Assembly: GCF_900177795.1 (NCBI RefSeq) | Contig: NZ_FXWJ01000003.1 | Span: 124,001 to 188,000, forward strand | Reading direction: 5' to 3' | Source: Plantibacter elymi (nom. nud.) | GTDB lineage: Bacteria > Actinomycetota > Actinomycetes > Actinomycetales > Microbacteriaceae | DNA length: 64,000 nt | In this document: one piece after another, positions 34,378-44,026 of the stretch | Position numbering within the stretch: position 1 is the stretch's first letter | Layout of the letters: every line of letters begins with the position of its first letter | Translations under genes and position numbers: made by a program | The notes under the pieces: model-generated | The model's database searches: none | What the model was told of the DNA's origin: nothing | What the model saw: the letters and a program-made list of their open reading frames with translations, nothing else

Positions 34378-35376
34378 TCAGCCCGCGGCGGGAGCCGTGG
34401 TGCTGCTCGCGTCGAGGATGTCGATGACGAACACGATGGTGTCGTCGGCCTCGATCCCCGCCTGGCTGTTGCCGCCGCTCGGTCCATACCCGAGTTCGGG
34501 TGGGATGACGGCGATGACCTGCGATCCGATGTGTTGGCCGGCGATGGCGCTCGAGAAGCCCTTCACCACGGCGGACAGCTGGAAGTTGGTCGGTCCGTTG
34601 CCCCAGCTCTCGTCGAAGACCTCGCCGGTCCGCCAGTTCACACCCTGATAGTTGATGATGACCTCGGCGTCGGACTGCACCACCGCTCCGTCGCCCTGCT
34701 TGAGGACCGCGACCTGGAGATCGGCCGGAGCGGGCTCCTCGGGGATGGTGACCGTGGGTCGTCCGGCGGTGTCGAGCTCGACCGCGGGCATCCCGGCGAC
34801 GGGCTCCTGCGGGACGCCGTCCGCCTTGGCGTCGCTGTGCACCGTGCTGAGGACGTCGGCCACGACGACCAGCGGCTGGTCGGCCTGGACCGTGCCGTCG
34901 CTCGACCCTGCGGAGCCGAAACCGTCGCCTGCCGTGACGAACGCCGCGACGCGGGATCCGACGGTCGTGCACTCGACGGCTCGGACGAGGCCCTTCAGGT
35001 ACTTCTGGTCGTTGACGACGATCGCTGTGGCCGGGCTGGCGCCATAGGCGGTCTGCGCGACGATCGAACCGGTGACGGCGTTGTAGATCGACATCTCGAC
35101 GAACGTCGTGTCGCCGGGATCGACCCGCTCTCCGTCGCCCTTCGCCACGATCGTGCGCTCGGTGGTGTCTGCAGCGAGGGTGCCCTTGGCGAAGGTGACC
35201 TTGGGGATCGAGCCGAAGTCGCCACTCACGCTGATCGCCTTGGAGGCCTTGCCGGCACTCGTGTCGGCGCACTCCCCCGGGCTGGCCAGCGCTTGCGACT
35301 GCGACGTCGCCGAACTGCACGCGGTCAGCGACACGAGGGACGCGATGACGGCCAGAAGGCAGAGGCTCTTGCGCAC
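34378..35376 (-). CDS. FKBP-type peptidyl-prolyl isomerase lipoprotein
   Basis: A 332-residue exported protein. The N-terminus ([20 protein letters not shown]) is a signal peptide ending in a lipobox. Two FKBP-like domains can be suspected; the second (about 215-320) is clear, with [20 protein letters not shown] and [15 protein letters not shown]. The first (about 55-190) has weaker similarity. It probably assists folding of exported proteins outside the membrane. The GTG was chosen because it gives the complete signal peptide. It is divergent from the acyltransferase gene. Confidence 0.88.
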   Translation of the reverse strand: MRKSLCLLAVIASLVSLTACSSATSQSQALASPGECADTSAGKASKAISVSGDFGSIPKVTFAKGTLAADTTERTIVAKGDGERVDPGDTTFVEMSIYNAVTGSIVAQTAYGASPATAIVVNDQKYLKGLVRAVECTTVGSRVAAFVTAGDGFGSAGSSDGTVQADQPLVVVADVLSTVHSDAKADGVPQEPVAGMPAVELDTAGRPTVTIPEEPAPADLQVAVLKQGDGAVVQSDAEVIINYQGVNWRTGEVFDESWGNGPTNFQLSAVVKGFSSAIAGQHIGSQVIAVIPPELGYGPSGGNSQAGIEADDTIVFVIDILDASSTTAPAAG

Positions 35377-35522
35377 AGGGGAACTTTCGGTCGTTGCTGA
35401 GGGGTCGGTCCAGTTTCACCCACCAGGCTCCATGCTGGCTGACAGCGCGCCGAACATCCTCGGTGCATCAGCCCACGCCAGTATGCCGAGTCGCGCATGC
35501 GTCGGCGGGTACAGTCGTGCGC

Positions 35523-36335
35523 ATGGCCGATGAGGAGCAGACGCAGCGACGCGCCCAGGAACCCTCCGACCAGACCACGGTCGAACCGTCGATGGTCGAC
35601 ACGGTGGCCACGCCGTCGAAACCCGGTGTCGTCTACTACTTCGGACGAGCCGTCCTGAACACGACGGCCAAGCTGCTCTACCGCCCCAAGATCATCGGCC
35701 GCAAGAACGTCCCGAAGCGCGGGCCGGTCATCCTGGCGAGCAACCACCTCTCCTTCATCGACAGCATCGCGATCCCGATCAGCGCCCCACGCCGGGTGCA
35801 GTTCCTCGCGAAGTCCGACTACTTCACCGGACGCGGTCTGAAGGGCTGGGTCTCGCGCACGTTCTTCACCTCGATCGGCGCGGTCGGGGTCGAACGTGGC
35901 GTCGGGCAGGCGGCGCAGGAGGCGCTCGACCAGGGACGCCGGATCCTCGAGAGCGGTGAGGCCTTCGCCATCTACCCCGAGGGCACCCGGTCGCTCGACG
36001 GACGGTTGTACCGCGGCAGGACCGGTGTCGCCTGGCTGGCACTCACCACGGGCGCGACGGTCGTCCCGGTGGGCCTCATCGGCACCGACGACCTCATGCC
36101 GGTGGGCACCACGATCCCGAAGTTCAAACCGGTCACGGTGATCTTCGGTGAACCCATCGACGTGAGCCACCATGGCCCGGCGACCTCAGGACGCGCCAGA
36201 CGCAAGGCGACGGACGAGATCATGGCGGCGATCCACGCCCTCACTGGCCAGGAACTCGCGAACGCCTACAACGAGTCGCCGCCCGCCGACACCGTCGAGC
36301 GCATCAAGCGCGCCTTCCGCCCGGAACGGCTCTGA
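35523..36335 (+). CDS. 1-acyl-glycerol-3-phosphate acyltransferase (PlsC-like)
   Basis: A 270-residue lysophospholipid acyltransferase with the catalytic HxxxxD motif in ASNHLSFIDS near residue 77, the second block around FFTSIGAVGVERG and the substrate-binding YPEGTRSLDGRLYRGRTG near 155. It would acylate lysophosphatidic acid or a related lipid at the membrane. The start at MADEEQ was chosen because TACAGT lies 7 bases upstream; the longer reading has no family similarity. Confidence 0.9.
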   Translation: MADEEQTQRRAQEPSDQTTVEPSMVDTVATPSKPGVVYYFGRAVLNTTAKLLYRPKIIGRKNVPKRGPVILASNHLSFIDSIAIPISAPRRVQFLAKSDYFTGRGLKGWVSRTFFTSIGAVGVERGVGQAAQEALDQGRRILESGEAFAIYPEGTRSLDGRLYRGRTGVAWLALTTGATVVPVGLIGTDDLMPVGTTIPKFKPVTVIFGEPIDVSHHGPATSGRARRKATDEIMAAIHALTGQELANAYNESPPADTVERIKRAFRPERL

Positions 36336-36356
36336 GCCGCGGCGCCGGTCCACTCC

Positions 36357-36839
36357 TCAGGTGGTCGTCGCGACCACGATCGTCGGCTCATGGCGGACCG
36401 GGAAGTTCACCGAGTTGGCGATGAAGCACAGCTCGTTCGCGCGGGCGTGCCCGGCTCGCGCCGCCTCGACCATCGACGCATCGGCGACCGTGACCTGCGG
36501 ACGCAGGACGACCTCCGTGAACGCACCGCTGCCGGCACCGTCCTCGACCATGGTCCCGACGGCGTCGTCCGTGTAGGCCGTCACCACGACACCGAGGGTC
36601 ACGGCGACGTGGAGATAGGACAGGAGATGACACTGCGCGAGGGCCGCCAGGAGCAGCTCCTCGGGGTTCCATCGGCCCGGGTCGCCGCGGAACGGTTTGT
36701 CGGCCGAGCCCTCGAGGTCGTGCTTCCCGGCGGCCGTCACGGTGAGCTCCCGGGAGTAGTCCCGGTACCCGCTCGTGCCCGTCCCGAGGTCTCCGTCCCA
36801 GCGGACGCCGATGGTGTAGTCGTGGTGGCCCGTGATCAT
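36357..36839 (-). CDS. OsmC/Ohr-family peroxiredoxin-like protein
   Basis: A 160-residue OsmC-family protein. Both redox cysteines are present: LLAALAQCHLLSYLHV near residue 62 and NELCFIANSVNFPV near 140. OsmC/Ohr proteins reduce organic hydroperoxides using these thiols. The start at MITGHHDY was chosen because the longer reading lacks family similarity and a GATACT box lies exactly 6 bases upstream. It converges with the acyltransferase gene and is divergent from gabT. Confidence 0.9.
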   Translation of the reverse strand: MITGHHDYTIGVRWDGDLGTGTSGYRDYSRELTVTAAGKHDLEGSADKPFRGDPGRWNPEELLLAALAQCHLLSYLHVAVTLGVVVTAYTDDAVGTMVEDGAGSGAFTEVVLRPQVTVADASMVEAARAGHARANELCFIANSVNFPVRHEPTIVVATTT

Positions 36840-36921
36840 GCCACCAGTATCCCACTGGCCTCTCCGCCGCGGCCCGCGTTCGCGGCCCCGCTGTCGGGAG
36901 GTCGCGCTACGCTGGAGGACT

Positions 36922-38295
36922 ATGACTGACACGCTCGACACCACGGACCAGACGACCGCCTCCGCCCCCAGCGTGACCCAGGAGCGTCGCATCGTGACGG
37001 CCGTCCCGGGCCCGCGCTCGCAGGCGCTGCACGCCCGCCGCACCGCGGTCGTGTCCGATGGTGTGTCGAGCGTCCTCCCGGTGTACATCGAGCGCGCGCA
37101 CGGCGCGATCGTCGTCGACGTCGACGGCAACCAGTTCATCGACCTCGGTGCCGGCATCGGCGTCACCACCATCGGCCACACGGAGTCCTCCGTGGTCGGC
37201 GCCGTCCAGGACCAGGCGGCCGACGTCCTGCACACCCTGTTCACGATCACCCCCTACGAGGAGTACGTGCGCGTCGCGGAGCTGCTCGCCGAGCACACCC
37301 CGGGCGACTTCGCGAAGAAGTCGGTGCTCGTGAACTCGGGCGCCGAAGCGGTCGAGAACGGTGTGAAGATCGCTCGCAAGTACACCGGTCGACGGGCGGT
37401 CGCGGTGCTCGACCACGGCTACCACGGTCGCACCAACCTCACCATGGCGATGAACTACAAGGCCGCCCCGTACGCGACCGGCTACGGCCCGTTCGCCGGC
37501 GACGTCTACCACGCCCCCAACTCCTACCCCTACCACGACGGCCTGTCCGGAGCTGCGGCCGCGGCCCGCACCATCGCGTACCTCGAGAAGCGCATCGGCG
37601 CCACCGACCTCGCCTGCCTCGTGGTCGAGCCGATCCAGGGCGAGGGCGGCTTCGTCGTCCCCGCGGAGGGCTACCTCCCGGCGCTCCAGGAGTGGTGCAC
37701 GGCCAACGGCGTCGTGTTCATCGCCGACGAGATCCAGAGCGGCATGGCACGCACCGGCGAGTACTTCGCGAGCTCGCACTTCGGACTCGTCCCCGACCTC
37801 GTGCTCAGCGCGAAGGGCATCGCCGGCGGCCTGCCGCTCGCAGCGGTCACGGGTCGCGCCGAGATCATGGACGCCAGCCAGCCCGGCGGCCTCGGCGGCA
37901 CCTTCGGCGGTAACCCCGTCGCGTGTGCGGCGTCGGTCGCGGTCTTCGAGTCGATCGAGTCCCGTGGTCTGCTGGCCGAAGCGGATCGCATCGGTGCCAC
38001 CCTGACGTCGGCGCTGCTCGAACTGCAGGGCAAGTACGACATCATCGGCGACGTCCGCGGCATCGGCGCGATGATCGCGATGGAACTGGTGCAGCCGGGT
38101 ACCGCCTCGACGACGAAGGAGCCCAACGCGGCCGCCGTCAGCGCCATCGCAGCAGCCGCCGCCCAGCAGGGCGTGCTCGTCCTCACCGCCGGCACCTACG
38201 GCAACGTCCTCCGCTTCCTCCCGAGCCTCGCCGTCTCCGACGAGCTCATCGCAGACGCGATGACGGTCATCGATCAGGCGCTCGCAGCACTGTGA
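36922..38295 (+). CDS. gabT: 4-aminobutyrate aminotransferase
   Basis: A 457-residue class III PLP-dependent aminotransferase. The PLP lysine lies in LSAKGIAGGLPLAA near residue 295; other features are NSGAEAVENGVKIARKYTGR, GYHGRTNLTMAMN and DEIQSGMARTGEYFAS. It most resembles GabT, converting GABA and 2-oxoglutarate to succinate semialdehyde and glutamate. GGAGG lies 3-7 bases before the ATG, and a TACGCT further upstream is a possible -10 box. The next gene overlaps its stop (GTGA). No succinate-semialdehyde dehydrogenase is adjacent. Confidence 0.9.
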   Translation: MTDTLDTTDQTTASAPSVTQERRIVTAVPGPRSQALHARRTAVVSDGVSSVLPVYIERAHGAIVVDVDGNQFIDLGAGIGVTTIGHTESSVVGAVQDQAADVLHTLFTITPYEEYVRVAELLAEHTPGDFAKKSVLVNSGAEAVENGVKIARKYTGRRAVAVLDHGYHGRTNLTMAMNYKAAPYATGYGPFAGDVYHAPNSYPYHDGLSGAAAAARTIAYLEKRIGATDLACLVVEPIQGEGGFVVPAEGYLPALQEWCTANGVVFIADEIQSGMARTGEYFASSHFGLVPDLVLSAKGIAGGLPLAAVTGRAEIMDASQPGGLGGTFGGNPVACAASVAVFESIESRGLLAEADRIGATLTSALLELQGKYDIIGDVRGIGAMIAMELVQPGTASTTKEPNAAAVSAIAAAAAQQGVLVLTAGTYGNVLRFLPSLAVSDELIADAMTVIDQALAAL

Positions 38296-39296
38296 GCACG
38301 GCGGTCCCCCAGACCTTCGGTGTCGCGGACGCGGTGGAGTTGGCCGTCGTCGAGCGCAGCGGCTTCATCGAGTCACGGCACGCCGGATCGGCGATCGTCC
38401 TCGGGCCGGAGGGGGAGGTCCTCGCGAGCCTCGGAGCACCGGACGCACCGGTCTTCCCTCGCTCGTGCCTCAAGCCCTTCCAGGCGATCACGATCATGAA
38501 CGCGGGGGTGTCCCTCGAGGGCGCTCAGGCTGTGCTCGCGACCGCGAGCCACGCGGGGACCCGGAAGCACGTCCAGGTCGTGCGCAGCATGCTCGGTCGG
38601 GCTCGGATCGAGGACTCGGCGTTGCAGTGCCCGGCCGATTGGCCCGGTGATCGCGCGTCGCGCGACGAGCTGGTCCGGGACGGGCTCGGCACGAGCCCCC
38701 TGTACATGAACTGCTCCGGCAAGCACGCGGCCATGCTGCTCGCCTGCGCGCAGAACGGTTGGGACCAGGCGACGTATCTCGAGCCCGACCATCCGTTGCA
38801 GCTCGCCGTCCGCGACACCGTCGAGCGCTTCACCGGCGAGAAGCCCGCCGCCAGCGGGGTCGACGGCTGCGGGGCACCGGTGTACGCGATCTCCCTGACC
38901 GGACTCGCGCGTGGCATCGGACGCGTCGTCAACTCCTCCCCCACCTCGCCGTTCGCCCTGTACCGGAATGCCGGGCTGCTGACGGCGGCGGTCCTCGCGA
39001 ACGGCTGGGCGCTCGACGGACCCGGCCGGGCGAACACGCTCGTCATCGAGCGCCTCGGCCTGTTCGCGAAGCTCGGGGCGGAAGGCGTGATGGTCATGTC
39101 GGCACCCGGCGGCGCGACCGTCGCGCTCAAGGTCCTCGACGGCTCGCTCCGGGCCTCGACGATCATCGCCCTCCGGCTGCTCGTCTCGGTCGGAGCGCTC
39201 GATGCGGCCGCCGTCGACGCCCTCGAACCGGAACTCGACCTGGCCATCCACGGTGGAGCCGCCGTCGTCGGGCGGATCACCGTCACCGCGGTCTGA
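38292..39296 (+). CDS. Asparaginase (asparaginase II family)
   Basis: A 334-residue protein of the Asparaginase_II family (unrelated to E. coli AnsB type): RSCLKPFQAITIMNAG near residue 58, ATASHAGTRKHV, LYMNCSGKHAAMLLAC near 138, and GVDGCGAPVYA near 195. It hydrolyses asparagine to aspartate and ammonia. The GTG start overlaps the gabT stop by four bases, so the two amino-acid catabolic enzymes are translationally coupled. Both yield carbon and nitrogen from GABA and asparagine, amides and amines common in plant tissue. Confidence 0.87.
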   Translation: MSTAVPQTFGVADAVELAVVERSGFIESRHAGSAIVLGPEGEVLASLGAPDAPVFPRSCLKPFQAITIMNAGVSLEGAQAVLATASHAGTRKHVQVVRSMLGRARIEDSALQCPADWPGDRASRDELVRDGLGTSPLYMNCSGKHAAMLLACAQNGWDQATYLEPDHPLQLAVRDTVERFTGEKPAASGVDGCGAPVYAISLTGLARGIGRVVNSSPTSPFALYRNAGLLTAAVLANGWALDGPGRANTLVIERLGLFAKLGAEGVMVMSAPGGATVALKVLDGSLRASTIIALRLLVSVGALDAAAVDALEPELDLAIHGGAAVVGRITVTAV

Positions 39297-39327
39297 CCGC
39301 CCGGCCGACAGCCTCAGCGGCTTCGGG

Positions 39328-42300
39328 TCAGGAGCCGAGCAGGTCCACACGCATCGCCTCCTGTCCGGCCCGCCACCACCAGGCACGGCCGCTCGCATAG
39401 CCGAGGAGTGGTGGGAGTTCGCGGCTCCTGGTCACCTGCCGGAAGTCGGCCGCGGAGCAGCCGTGGACCACCAGGTCGGCACCGGCGGTGCTCGGCGGAA
39501 GGTCTCGCCCGACGACCAACCGGCCCGACAGCCAGGTCTCGGGGTCGACGAGGACGACGATCGCGGCGTCGTCCTCCCGGACGTCGCTCTCGATGCAGGC
39601 GACGCCCGCGAGCGGTGCGGACGGGAACAGGTGCGCCGCCGGTTCGATGAGCCGCACGCGCCGCTCCGTCCCGTTCGGCCGCTGCAGCATCGCCCTGACC
39701 GCTCCGGTCGCGCGCGTGACGATGACGGTCGCGCGTTCCGGGCTCGGCCGCCAGCGGTGGACCCCTGGCGCAGAGGACGGTGACGCCGGCGACGGTGGAG
39801 CGAGCGCGATCTGCACCTCCGAGTCCTGCCAGTGCGCGCGGCCGGCGGGTCGGCGTGGATCGAAGCAGGAGGCGGGTGCGCCGGCGACGAGATGATCCTG
39901 CCGATCGGCGAGGCGGAGGACGAGCGTGCTGCCCAGCTGAGCCGAGAACCGGTGGACCACACCGCCGAGCCGGGAGGCGACGAGGACGACGCTGATGCCG
40001 CGGCGTCCCCCGTCTCGAAGCAGGCCGAGCAGTGCGTCGCGGAGGGCGGCGCCGTGCTCGTCCCCGGCGGTGGCGAGGAGCGACTCCACGTCGTCGACGA
40101 GGAGGAGGGTGCGCTCGGTCGGGCGGAGCGGATCCGACAGCGCCATGACGGTGTCCCAGGCCTGCTCGGCATCCTGACCGACCCGCTCCACGCGGAAGCG
40201 GTCGCGCGCGCCGACCTCGAGCGTGTCCAGCAGGGTCGTTCGACCGGAACGTCCGGCGCCGAGCACCAACAGTGAGCCGTCGTGCTCCGGACACCACACT
40301 GCGGGGCGTTGTGCCTGCTCCTCGGGGAGGTCCGCAAGGCCGAACACGACGCCCTCGCCGGGAGGACAGCCGTCACCGGTCCTCTCCGAGCCTCCGGCAC
40401 GTCCCGCCTCGATCGCCGAGACGGCGGTCAAGGCCAGGCGTGCCGGCAGGGGGTCGAGCCATGGCCGCCGAGGTGCGGGCGCGTCGCGCCAGCGCTCACG
40501 CACCGCGAGGATGTCGTCGCAGGTGGTGACCGCTGATTGGAACACGAGCCGTCGGTCGCCGTTCCAGACGATGCAGCGGCCCGGGGTGCCGGCCGGGATC
40601 GCAGCCGCATCGGGTACACCGAGGATCGCGGCGCTGTCGGGGCGCGAGGTGACCCGGAGTGAGAGACGGAGCGTACAGTTCGCGAGGATGGCATCGGCCG
40701 CGACCGCCGCCGGACGCTGGCTGCAGAGGATCAGGTGCAGGCCGAGTGATCGCCCGCGGGCCGCGAGGTCGGCGAACACCTGATGGAGGTGCGGGCTCGC
40801 GTCGAGCAGCGCCTGGAACTCGTCGACGACGACGACGAGCCGTGCCGGTCGGTGTTCCGGCAGGAGCACTGGATCGAGCAAGTGCCGCGCCCCGTGTCCG
40901 GCGAGCACGCGCTCGCGGTGGCGGAGCTCGGCTCGCAGACTCGACACGACGCGGTCCGCCGCTCCCGGCTCGAGGTCGGTCACCATGCCGACCACGTGCG
41001 GCAGGGTCTCTACCGCTTGGAAGGAGGCGCCGCCCTTGCAGTCGACGAGGAGCAGGGAGAGCTCCTGCGGCGAGCACTGCGCGGCGAGAGCCGTGATCCA
41101 GGTGATGAGCAGCTCGCTCTTGCCACTCCCGGTCGTGCCGCCGACCAGCGCATGGGGTCCGTCCGCCCCGAGGTCCAGCGACTGCACGCCCTCGACGCCG
41201 GTCCCGACGGCGACCCGGAGCGCATCGGGCCGCCAGTCGGCTCCTGTCGGTGGCCGTCGGCCCCGCACCGGATGCACCTGCGCGAAGGCGACGTCGGTCG
41301 GCAGACTCGAGAGGGTCGGGGACTCCCCCGTCGTGAGTGCGGCGGCGGCGAGCGCCCCGACGACGTGCTCCGCCTCGGCTTCCGCGAGGAGGGTGGGCGA
41401 AACCGACACGGACGAAGAGGCGCCGGTACCGTCGGCGAGGACGGTCTGCCCGTCGGCACCGAGGACGAGCAGGTGTCTGCAGCGGGTGGGGATGAGCTCC
41501 ACGGTGTCGGACAGTGCGACGAGCACACCTCCGGTGGGCGGGCGTCCTCCCGAGCGGCCCGCTGCGGACCCGGCCTCCTCCCAGCGTTCGACGACCGAGA
41601 CGAGGGTCGGCTCAGCTGCTCGCCCGCCGCGCGCCGGTTCGACCGGGTCCGAGACCGCACGGTGCGGGAGGTCTTCGAGGAACGCCCAGGCGCGGTCGTC
41701 GAGAGCCGCAGGCTCCCCGGAGAACTGCGCTGCCTGCGGCGGGAGTTGCCGGGCGAGCTGCAGGAGGACGCTGCGGGCCACCGCGCGCGCGAACACCTTG
41801 CCACCGACGATGCCGATCCCCTCGACCGCGTCGACCACGACGGGAGCCTCGGGAAGCCGTCCCGCCCACGCCCACCGCTCGTCGTCGGCCCCCACGTCGA
41901 CCCGGACGGCGCTCCTCGTCTCCCCTCGCCCGACGCAGACGAGCGTGCGGCGGGCCTCCGGTACCCGCCATCTGGCGCGATCCGGTCCGTCGAGGACGTC
42001 GAGCAGCCGACCAGCTGGATGGAGCGCGCCCAGTTCCTCGCGTTCCGCGGCATGTGCGCGCGCGATGTCCTGTTCCAGCTCCTGCGCCGCAGCGTCGTAC
42101 GCCACGCGCGCCCGCCGTCCGCGCCGCCGTCTGGTCCAACGTGCGTCGATGAACCCGGCGACGGCGATGAGGGGCCCGAGCGCGGCGAAGACGAGGGTCA
42201 CGGGTGAGCCGGTGATCGCGAACAGGGCGACCGACCCGATGACCGGGGCGAGGCTCGCGAGGATCGGGAGCGACCCGGTGGGCGGCTCTGCCGGCGGGCT

Positions 42301-42378
42301 GGGGGCACGGAGGCGGATCGGCGTCGTCGCGGTCCGGTGCGAGGTGGTCGCGGAGGGCGACACGTCCGAAGAGCTCAT
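39328..42378 (-). CDS. FtsK/SpoIIIE-type ATPase, EccC-like
   Basis: A 1016-residue ATPase. A membrane hairpin at about 37-80 follows a short Pro/Thr-rich N-terminus. There are two P-loop domains: GGTTGSGKSELL near 415 with Walker B RLVVVVDEFQALL, and LGAGRSGRTTLLD near 707 with TLLLVDDVESLL. The second has Arg-Thr in place of the usual Lys-Thr. The layout resembles the membrane ATPase EccC of type VII secretion rather than FtsK DNA translocases (no gamma domain seen). No WXG100, EccB, EccD or mycosin genes are adjacent. GGAG lies about 6 bases before the ATG. A PP2C phosphatase gene lies upstream. Confidence 0.82.
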   Translation of the reverse strand: MSSSDVSPSATTSHRTATTPIRLRAPSPPAEPPTGSLPILASLAPVIGSVALFAITGSPVTLVFAALGPLIAVAGFIDARWTRRRRGRRARVAYDAAAQELEQDIARAHAAEREELGALHPAGRLLDVLDGPDRARWRVPEARRTLVCVGRGETRSAVRVDVGADDERWAWAGRLPEAPVVVDAVEGIGIVGGKVFARAVARSVLLQLARQLPPQAAQFSGEPAALDDRAWAFLEDLPHRAVSDPVEPARGGRAAEPTLVSVVERWEEAGSAAGRSGGRPPTGGVLVALSDTVELIPTRCRHLLVLGADGQTVLADGTGASSSVSVSPTLLAEAEAEHVVGALAAAALTTGESPTLSSLPTDVAFAQVHPVRGRRPPTGADWRPDALRVAVGTGVEGVQSLDLGADGPHALVGGTTGSGKSELLITWITALAAQCSPQELSLLLVDCKGGASFQAVETLPHVVGMVTDLEPGAADRVVSSLRAELRHRERVLAGHGARHLLDPVLLPEHRPARLVVVVDEFQALLDASPHLHQVFADLAARGRSLGLHLILCSQRPAAVAADAILANCTLRLSLRVTSRPDSAAILGVPDAAAIPAGTPGRCIVWNGDRRLVFQSAVTTCDDILAVRERWRDAPAPRRPWLDPLPARLALTAVSAIEAGRAGGSERTGDGCPPGEGVVFGLADLPEEQAQRPAVWCPEHDGSLLVLGAGRSGRTTLLDTLEVGARDRFRVERVGQDAEQAWDTVMALSDPLRPTERTLLLVDDVESLLATAGDEHGAALRDALLGLLRDGGRRGISVVLVASRLGGVVHRFSAQLGSTLVLRLADRQDHLVAGAPASCFDPRRPAGRAHWQDSEVQIALAPPSPASPSSAPGVHRWRPSPERATVIVTRATGAVRAMLQRPNGTERRVRLIEPAAHLFPSAPLAGVACIESDVREDDAAIVVLVDPETWLSGRLVVGRDLPPSTAGADLVVHGCSAADFRQVTRSRELPPLLGYASGRAWWWRAGQEAMRVDLLGS

Positions 42379-42469
42379 GGCTCCAGTGGAGCACCGATTG
42401 GCCTTGACCTGCTGGCCGGACCTCCAGACCGGGCGCGAAGCCCGCGCGAGCGGCGGCTGTGGAGCGGGC

Positions 42470-43276
42470 TCAGGAGGCGGGCTGCTCGACGCCCTCGTCC
42501 GCAGCCTCGTCGACCGCCGCGATGTCGAGCACGATGACCGAGACGTTGTCGCGTCCGCCGTTGTCGAGGGCGGCACGCAGGAGGAGTTCGGCCGCGTCGA
42601 CCGGCGTGGCCCCCTCCGTCAGGAAGTACCAGATCCCGTGGTCGGTGAGTTCCTTCGTGAGCCCGTCCGAGCAGACGAGCCATCGGGCACCGGTCTCGAT
42701 GGGGAAGAGCTCGACATCCGGTACGGGGTCGTCCGACGGTCCGACGGCCCGGGTGATCATGTTGCTGTTCGGGTGGAACTCCGCCTCCTCCGGGCTGATC
42801 GCTCCGGCGCGGATCAACTCCTGGACGATCGAGTGGTCTTCGGTGACCTGGACCAGCTCGCCCTCCTGCAACCGGTACACCCGGGAGTCGCCGATGTTGA
42901 AGACCGCGACGCGACCCTCGCCCTCGTCTGCCGTCAGCACGACACCGGTGACGGTGGTGCCCATGCCGAGTTCGCCCTCCTCCGCGGTGTCGATCATGTC
43001 CGCGACGGCCATGCGCAGCGCGTCGACGAGGCCGTCGACGGTGAGGATCTCGGCTCCCTCGGTGGCCTTGGTCAGGCGGTGCGCGACCGCGGCACTCGCG
43101 ACCTCGCCGGCGGAGTGCCCACCCATGCCGTCGGCCACGGCGAACACGGGAGGGAGCGCCACGAAGGCGTCCTCGTTCAACTCGCGCCGCTTGCCGACAT
43201 CGGTCATGCCCGCCCACGCGAGTGAGACTCGACGCCCGCCGGGCAGCGTGACGATCCGTTGCCCGTGCTCGGTCAC
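42470..43276 (-). CDS. PP2C-family protein serine/threonine phosphatase
   Basis: A 268-residue soluble PP2C phosphatase with the metal-site motifs in order: RRELNEDAF, VFAVADGMGGHSAGE, VFNIGDSRVYRL, LVCSDGLTKEL and GGRDNVSVIVLD. It should remove phosphate from Ser/Thr residues. The GTG was chosen because AGGAG lies 6 bases upstream. It lacks the C-terminal membrane anchor of PstP. It lies 91 bases upstream of the EccC-like gene on the same strand; ESX-like ATPases are often controlled by phosphorylation and FHA domains, so a link is possible. Confidence 0.92.
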   Translation of the reverse strand: MTEHGQRIVTLPGGRRVSLAWAGMTDVGKRRELNEDAFVALPPVFAVADGMGGHSAGEVASAAVAHRLTKATEGAEILTVDGLVDALRMAVADMIDTAEEGELGMGTTVTGVVLTADEGEGRVAVFNIGDSRVYRLQEGELVQVTEDHSIVQELIRAGAISPEEAEFHPNSNMITRAVGPSDDPVPDVELFPIETGARWLVCSDGLTKELTDHGIWYFLTEGATPVDAAELLLRAALDNGGRDNVSVIVLDIAAVDEAADEGVEQPAS

Positions 43277-43434
43277 GTCTGCTCCTCTAATACGGCTGGC
43301 GGTGGCTGATGCACCCTCGACGATAGTACGGTACCGGCCGGCCACAGGACCGCCTCACCCGGCTCGGCGGATTCCGTCCGCGGATCGGCGACGACGGATC
43401 CGGACGCCGGGGTCGGTCGGTCCTGCGGATCCGC

Positions 43435-43463
43435 TTGCCGCGACCCGTCTGCGCTGTCATGAT
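43435..43463 (+). promoter_or_regulatory. Promoter of the Lrp-type regulator, leaderless
   Basis: TTGCCG (43435-43440), 17 bases, CATGAT (43458-43463), then exactly 6 bases to the ATG at 43470. No Shine-Dalgarno is present. One of the more complete promoters in the window. Confidence 0.5.
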
Positions 43464-43469
43464 CGACGC

Positions 43470-43952
43470 ATGACACGAGCGAGCTCCGATGCACCCGCGA
43501 AGGCGGCGCCGCCCGACGACACCTCGAAGGCGATCATCGAGCAGCTCCAGACCGATGGCCGTCGCTCCTACGCCGAGATCGGGAAGGCCGTCGGGCTCAG
43601 CGAGGCCGCCGTGCGGCAGCGGGTGCAGAAGCTCACGGAGTCCGGCGTCATCCAGATCGTCGCGGTGACCGACCCGATGCAGCTCGGTTTCACCCGGCAG
43701 GCGATGATCGGTGTCCGGGTGACCGGTGACACCCGCGTGGTCGCGGACCGCCTGTCCGCGCTGTCGGCGGTCGACTACGTCGTCCTGACCGCCGGCTCCT
43801 TCGACCTGCTGGTCGAAGTGGTCTGCGAGGACGACGAGGAACTGATCGCGCTGCTGAACGACGAGATCCGCACCGTCGACGGTGTCTCCGGAACGGAGAC
43901 CTTCGTCTACCTGCGCCTGCACAAGCAGCTCTACGACTGGGGCACCCGCTAG
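43470..43952 (+). CDS. Lrp/AsnC-family transcriptional regulator
   Basis: A 160-residue Lrp/AsnC regulator: N-terminal helix-turn-helix (RRSYAEIGKAVGLSEAAVRQ, about residues 31-50) and a C-terminal RAM domain (AVDYVVLTAGSFDLLVEVVC). Such regulators respond to amino acids as effectors. The ATG for MTRASSD follows a good promoter and -10 spacing, while the longer reading is noise. Lrp-type genes often govern amino-acid catabolism, so the GABA/asparaginase operon 4-7 kb away is a possible target (inference). Confidence 0.92.
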   Translation: MTRASSDAPAKAAPPDDTSKAIIEQLQTDGRRSYAEIGKAVGLSEAAVRQRVQKLTESGVIQIVAVTDPMQLGFTRQAMIGVRVTGDTRVVADRLSALSAVDYVVLTAGSFDLLVEVVCEDDEELIALLNDEIRTVDGVSGTETFVYLRLHKQLYDWGTR

Positions 43953-44014
43953 AGGGGATTCCCGCGCCGGCGCAAGCCGTCCCTCGTATCACGCTCCGCC
44001 ACCCCCGACAGAGG

Positions 44015-44020
44015 TACGCT
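44015..44020 (+). promoter_or_regulatory. -10 box of the membrane histidine kinase gene
   Basis: TACGCT lies exactly 6 bases before the ATG at 44027, giving a leaderless transcript. No clear -35 box was seen. Confidence 0.4.
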
Positions 44021-44026
44021 CAACCC

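Noticed and set aside
39328-42576. Longer start for the EccC-like gene (66 more residues)
   Set aside because: The extra part overlaps the PP2C gene and has no similarity; GGAG before the ATG at 42378 supports the shorter form.
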